64,000 nt of DNA, from assembly GCA_039707465.1 (NCBI GenBank), contig CM077643.1, positions 325,319,919-325,383,918 of the forward strand. The letters are read 5' to 3'. Position numbers and translations under genes: made by a program. This stretch comes from Rhabdophis nuchalis (Eukaryota; Chordata; Lepidosauria; Squamata; Natricidae). Below are positions 62,913 through 64,000 of the stretch, piece after piece. Numbering within the stretch: position 1 is the stretch's first letter; each line of letters opens with the position of its first letter. The notes beneath the pieces were generated by a model. It did no database searches and had not been told where the DNA came from. It saw only the letters and a program-made list of their open reading frames with translations.

Positions 62913-63515
62913 GGAAGTATATTTCATATCATTATTTTGCTGAAATATCCAAACTCTTTTCAGCTTTGATTTCTTCATTAACTGTGGGACATCAGCACAT
63001 CAGACATGTTGATATTTAGTTGAACCTATTTTTTAGGTGGTGGCCAAATAGTTCAATTTTTTCTTTCATTACTCTGCAGCACTTAGTTCCTAAGCATTAG
63101 AAACTTCTAAAAGTTTTCTTGTGGTTGTTTTAGATGATGGTGGAGAAAATGTTTCTTCCTGCAGAACGTCCACATAGATCAGGGATGTCCAAACATGCCA
63201 ACTTTAAAACTTGAAGTCCACAAAGACCCCTAATGTAGATCGTCATTCACAAGAAACAGCTGCTCCAGTATCCAGCAAATCAATTGCAGATCACCATGGG
63301 CTGTGTTTTGCAGATCTCACCAGTTTTCAGCCAATTCCAAAAGAGATTCTTCTTGAACTTCCATCCCTGCCTTGATTGAATATTGCATCTACTTTTCATT
63401 CCATTGATTCTTACAACTGAAATTGCTAGCTGGAAGCCCACACATATAGAGCCTTCCCCTACTTTATAAGAATGAGTTGTTTGCATTTCAAATATTCTTG
63501 GACTTACTTAAAGAG
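62913..63515. other. No gene; diverged foldback MITE remnant
   Basis: 'cagggatgtccaaacatgccaactttaaaacttgaagtccaca' at 63180-63222 is a decayed arm of the palindromic MITE family. Otherwise nothing recognised. Confidence 0.45.
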
Positions 63516-63523
63516 GTGTATAG

Positions 63524-63806
63524 CAGAGGTGGGTTCCTACCAGTTCAGACCAGTTCCGCTGAACCGGTAGTGGTATGTTGGCCTGGGTTGCCAGAGCAGG
63601 CAGCAACCCTAGCCTGCCATGCCTCCAAACTGGTTCCCCAGTCGGCGTGGCATGTATTTCCCCGCCCCCTGTTTTTAATGTTCTGCGCATGCACAGACCT
63701 ATTTATAAGCAACTGCATGCACGCAGAGAGTGTGCATCTGGCACACGCGTGCACGAAATTTCACATACACCAAACCAGCAGTAATGCCGGCAGCAACCCA
63801 CCCGTG
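63524..63806. mobile_element. hAT MITE (GGTGGGATTCA family), copy 3
   Basis: The left end is CAGAGGTGGGTTCCTACCAG and the right end 'agcaacccacccgtg'. The flanks gtgtatag and atgtatag match at 7 of 8. The interior has 'gcgcatgcaca' CpG/TpG segments like other hAT MITEs here. Confidence 0.8.
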
Positions 63807-63905
63807 ATGTATAGGTGTTGAAAGTAGACAAAGCAATGTCTATAATCTGAGAAGTTAAAGGTCAGAGTCCAGAGCCTCTGGGTGAGGGAGATGGGCAGTT
63901 AATAA

Positions 63906-63988
63906 GCTTCATACATACATGCATACATACATGCATACATACATGCATACATACATACATGCATACATACATACATACATACATACAA
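63906..63988 (+). repeat. (CATA)n / (CATACATG)n microsatellite
   Basis: Tetranucleotide cata units with regularly spaced catg variants, which gives a 12-16-bp higher-order period. Confidence 0.9.
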
Positions 63989-64000
63989 AGAAACCAACAA

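Noticed and set aside
63906..63988. Possible CRISPR-like or tandem gene-regulatory array
   Set aside because: Simple tetranucleotide repeat without spacers, in a vertebrate genome.

Overview
This is vertebrate nuclear DNA, most likely from a squamate reptile and plausibly a snake. The evidence is one intron-containing vertebrate gene set in interspersed repeats typical of squamates: CR1 and L2-like LINEs, a vertebrate L1, a BovB-tailed (Sauria-type) SINE, tRNA-headed SINEs, Penelope-like fragments, many hAT miniature transposons with intact 8-bp target duplications, and CR1 3' ends that run into pentanucleotide microsatellites (TATTG and ATTCT units, the latter equal to AATAG on the other strand), a pattern reported for snake CR1/L3 elements. 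The species cannot be fixed from the sequence alone. There are no operons, CRISPR arrays or prokaryotic features.

The only host gene I can support is NTPCR (nucleoside-triphosphatase, cancer-related; THEP1 family) on the + strand, 34099-44166. Five coding exons with GT/AG splice sites in compatible phases join to 573 nt, giving 190 aa, the length of the human protein. Intron 1 splits the P-loop glycine codon. A CpG-rich region precedes the start codon and an AATAAA lies about 155 bp after the stop.

Layout. 1-10136: sparse sequence with an old minus-strand CR1 (2636-5215), CR1 3' ends, a Sauria-type SINE and a CR1-tailed tRNA SINE. 10139-11646: a Tc1/mariner element rebuilt as a large inverted repeat. 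13155-15449: a 5'-truncated Ty1/copia element whose 3' LTR has a hAT element inserted at its very end. 16955-20876: CR1 pieces. 20877-31141: five close-set pieces: one L2-like 3' fragment, two minus-strand truncated L2-like copies, a Tigger-like fragment, and one plus-strand L2-like element with a 1118-codon open frame. 32389-33652: Tigger-like MITEs. 34099-44326: NTPCR, with introns full of insertions. 44478-48003: MITEs and CR1. 48004-54952: a nested stack in which a Tigger-like MITE is split by a near-full-length L1 with a 17-bp target duplication, the L1 is split in ORF2 by an L2-like fragment, and the same MITE carries a tRNA SINE. 56020-57290: an old L2-like copy split by a probable solo LTR. 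58090-64000: SINE, L2 and CR1 ends, hAT elements and microsatellites.

No new multi-gene system is visible. The most unusual objects are the palindromic derivatives of hAT and Tc1 transposons, the recurrent insertion of hAT elements at the same point of CR1 3' ends, the nested stack, and a Penelope-type 3' region with a hammerhead-ribozyme-like core in NTPCR intron 2. All assignments were made by reading the sequence and from memory of repeat families; no alignment or database search was run.
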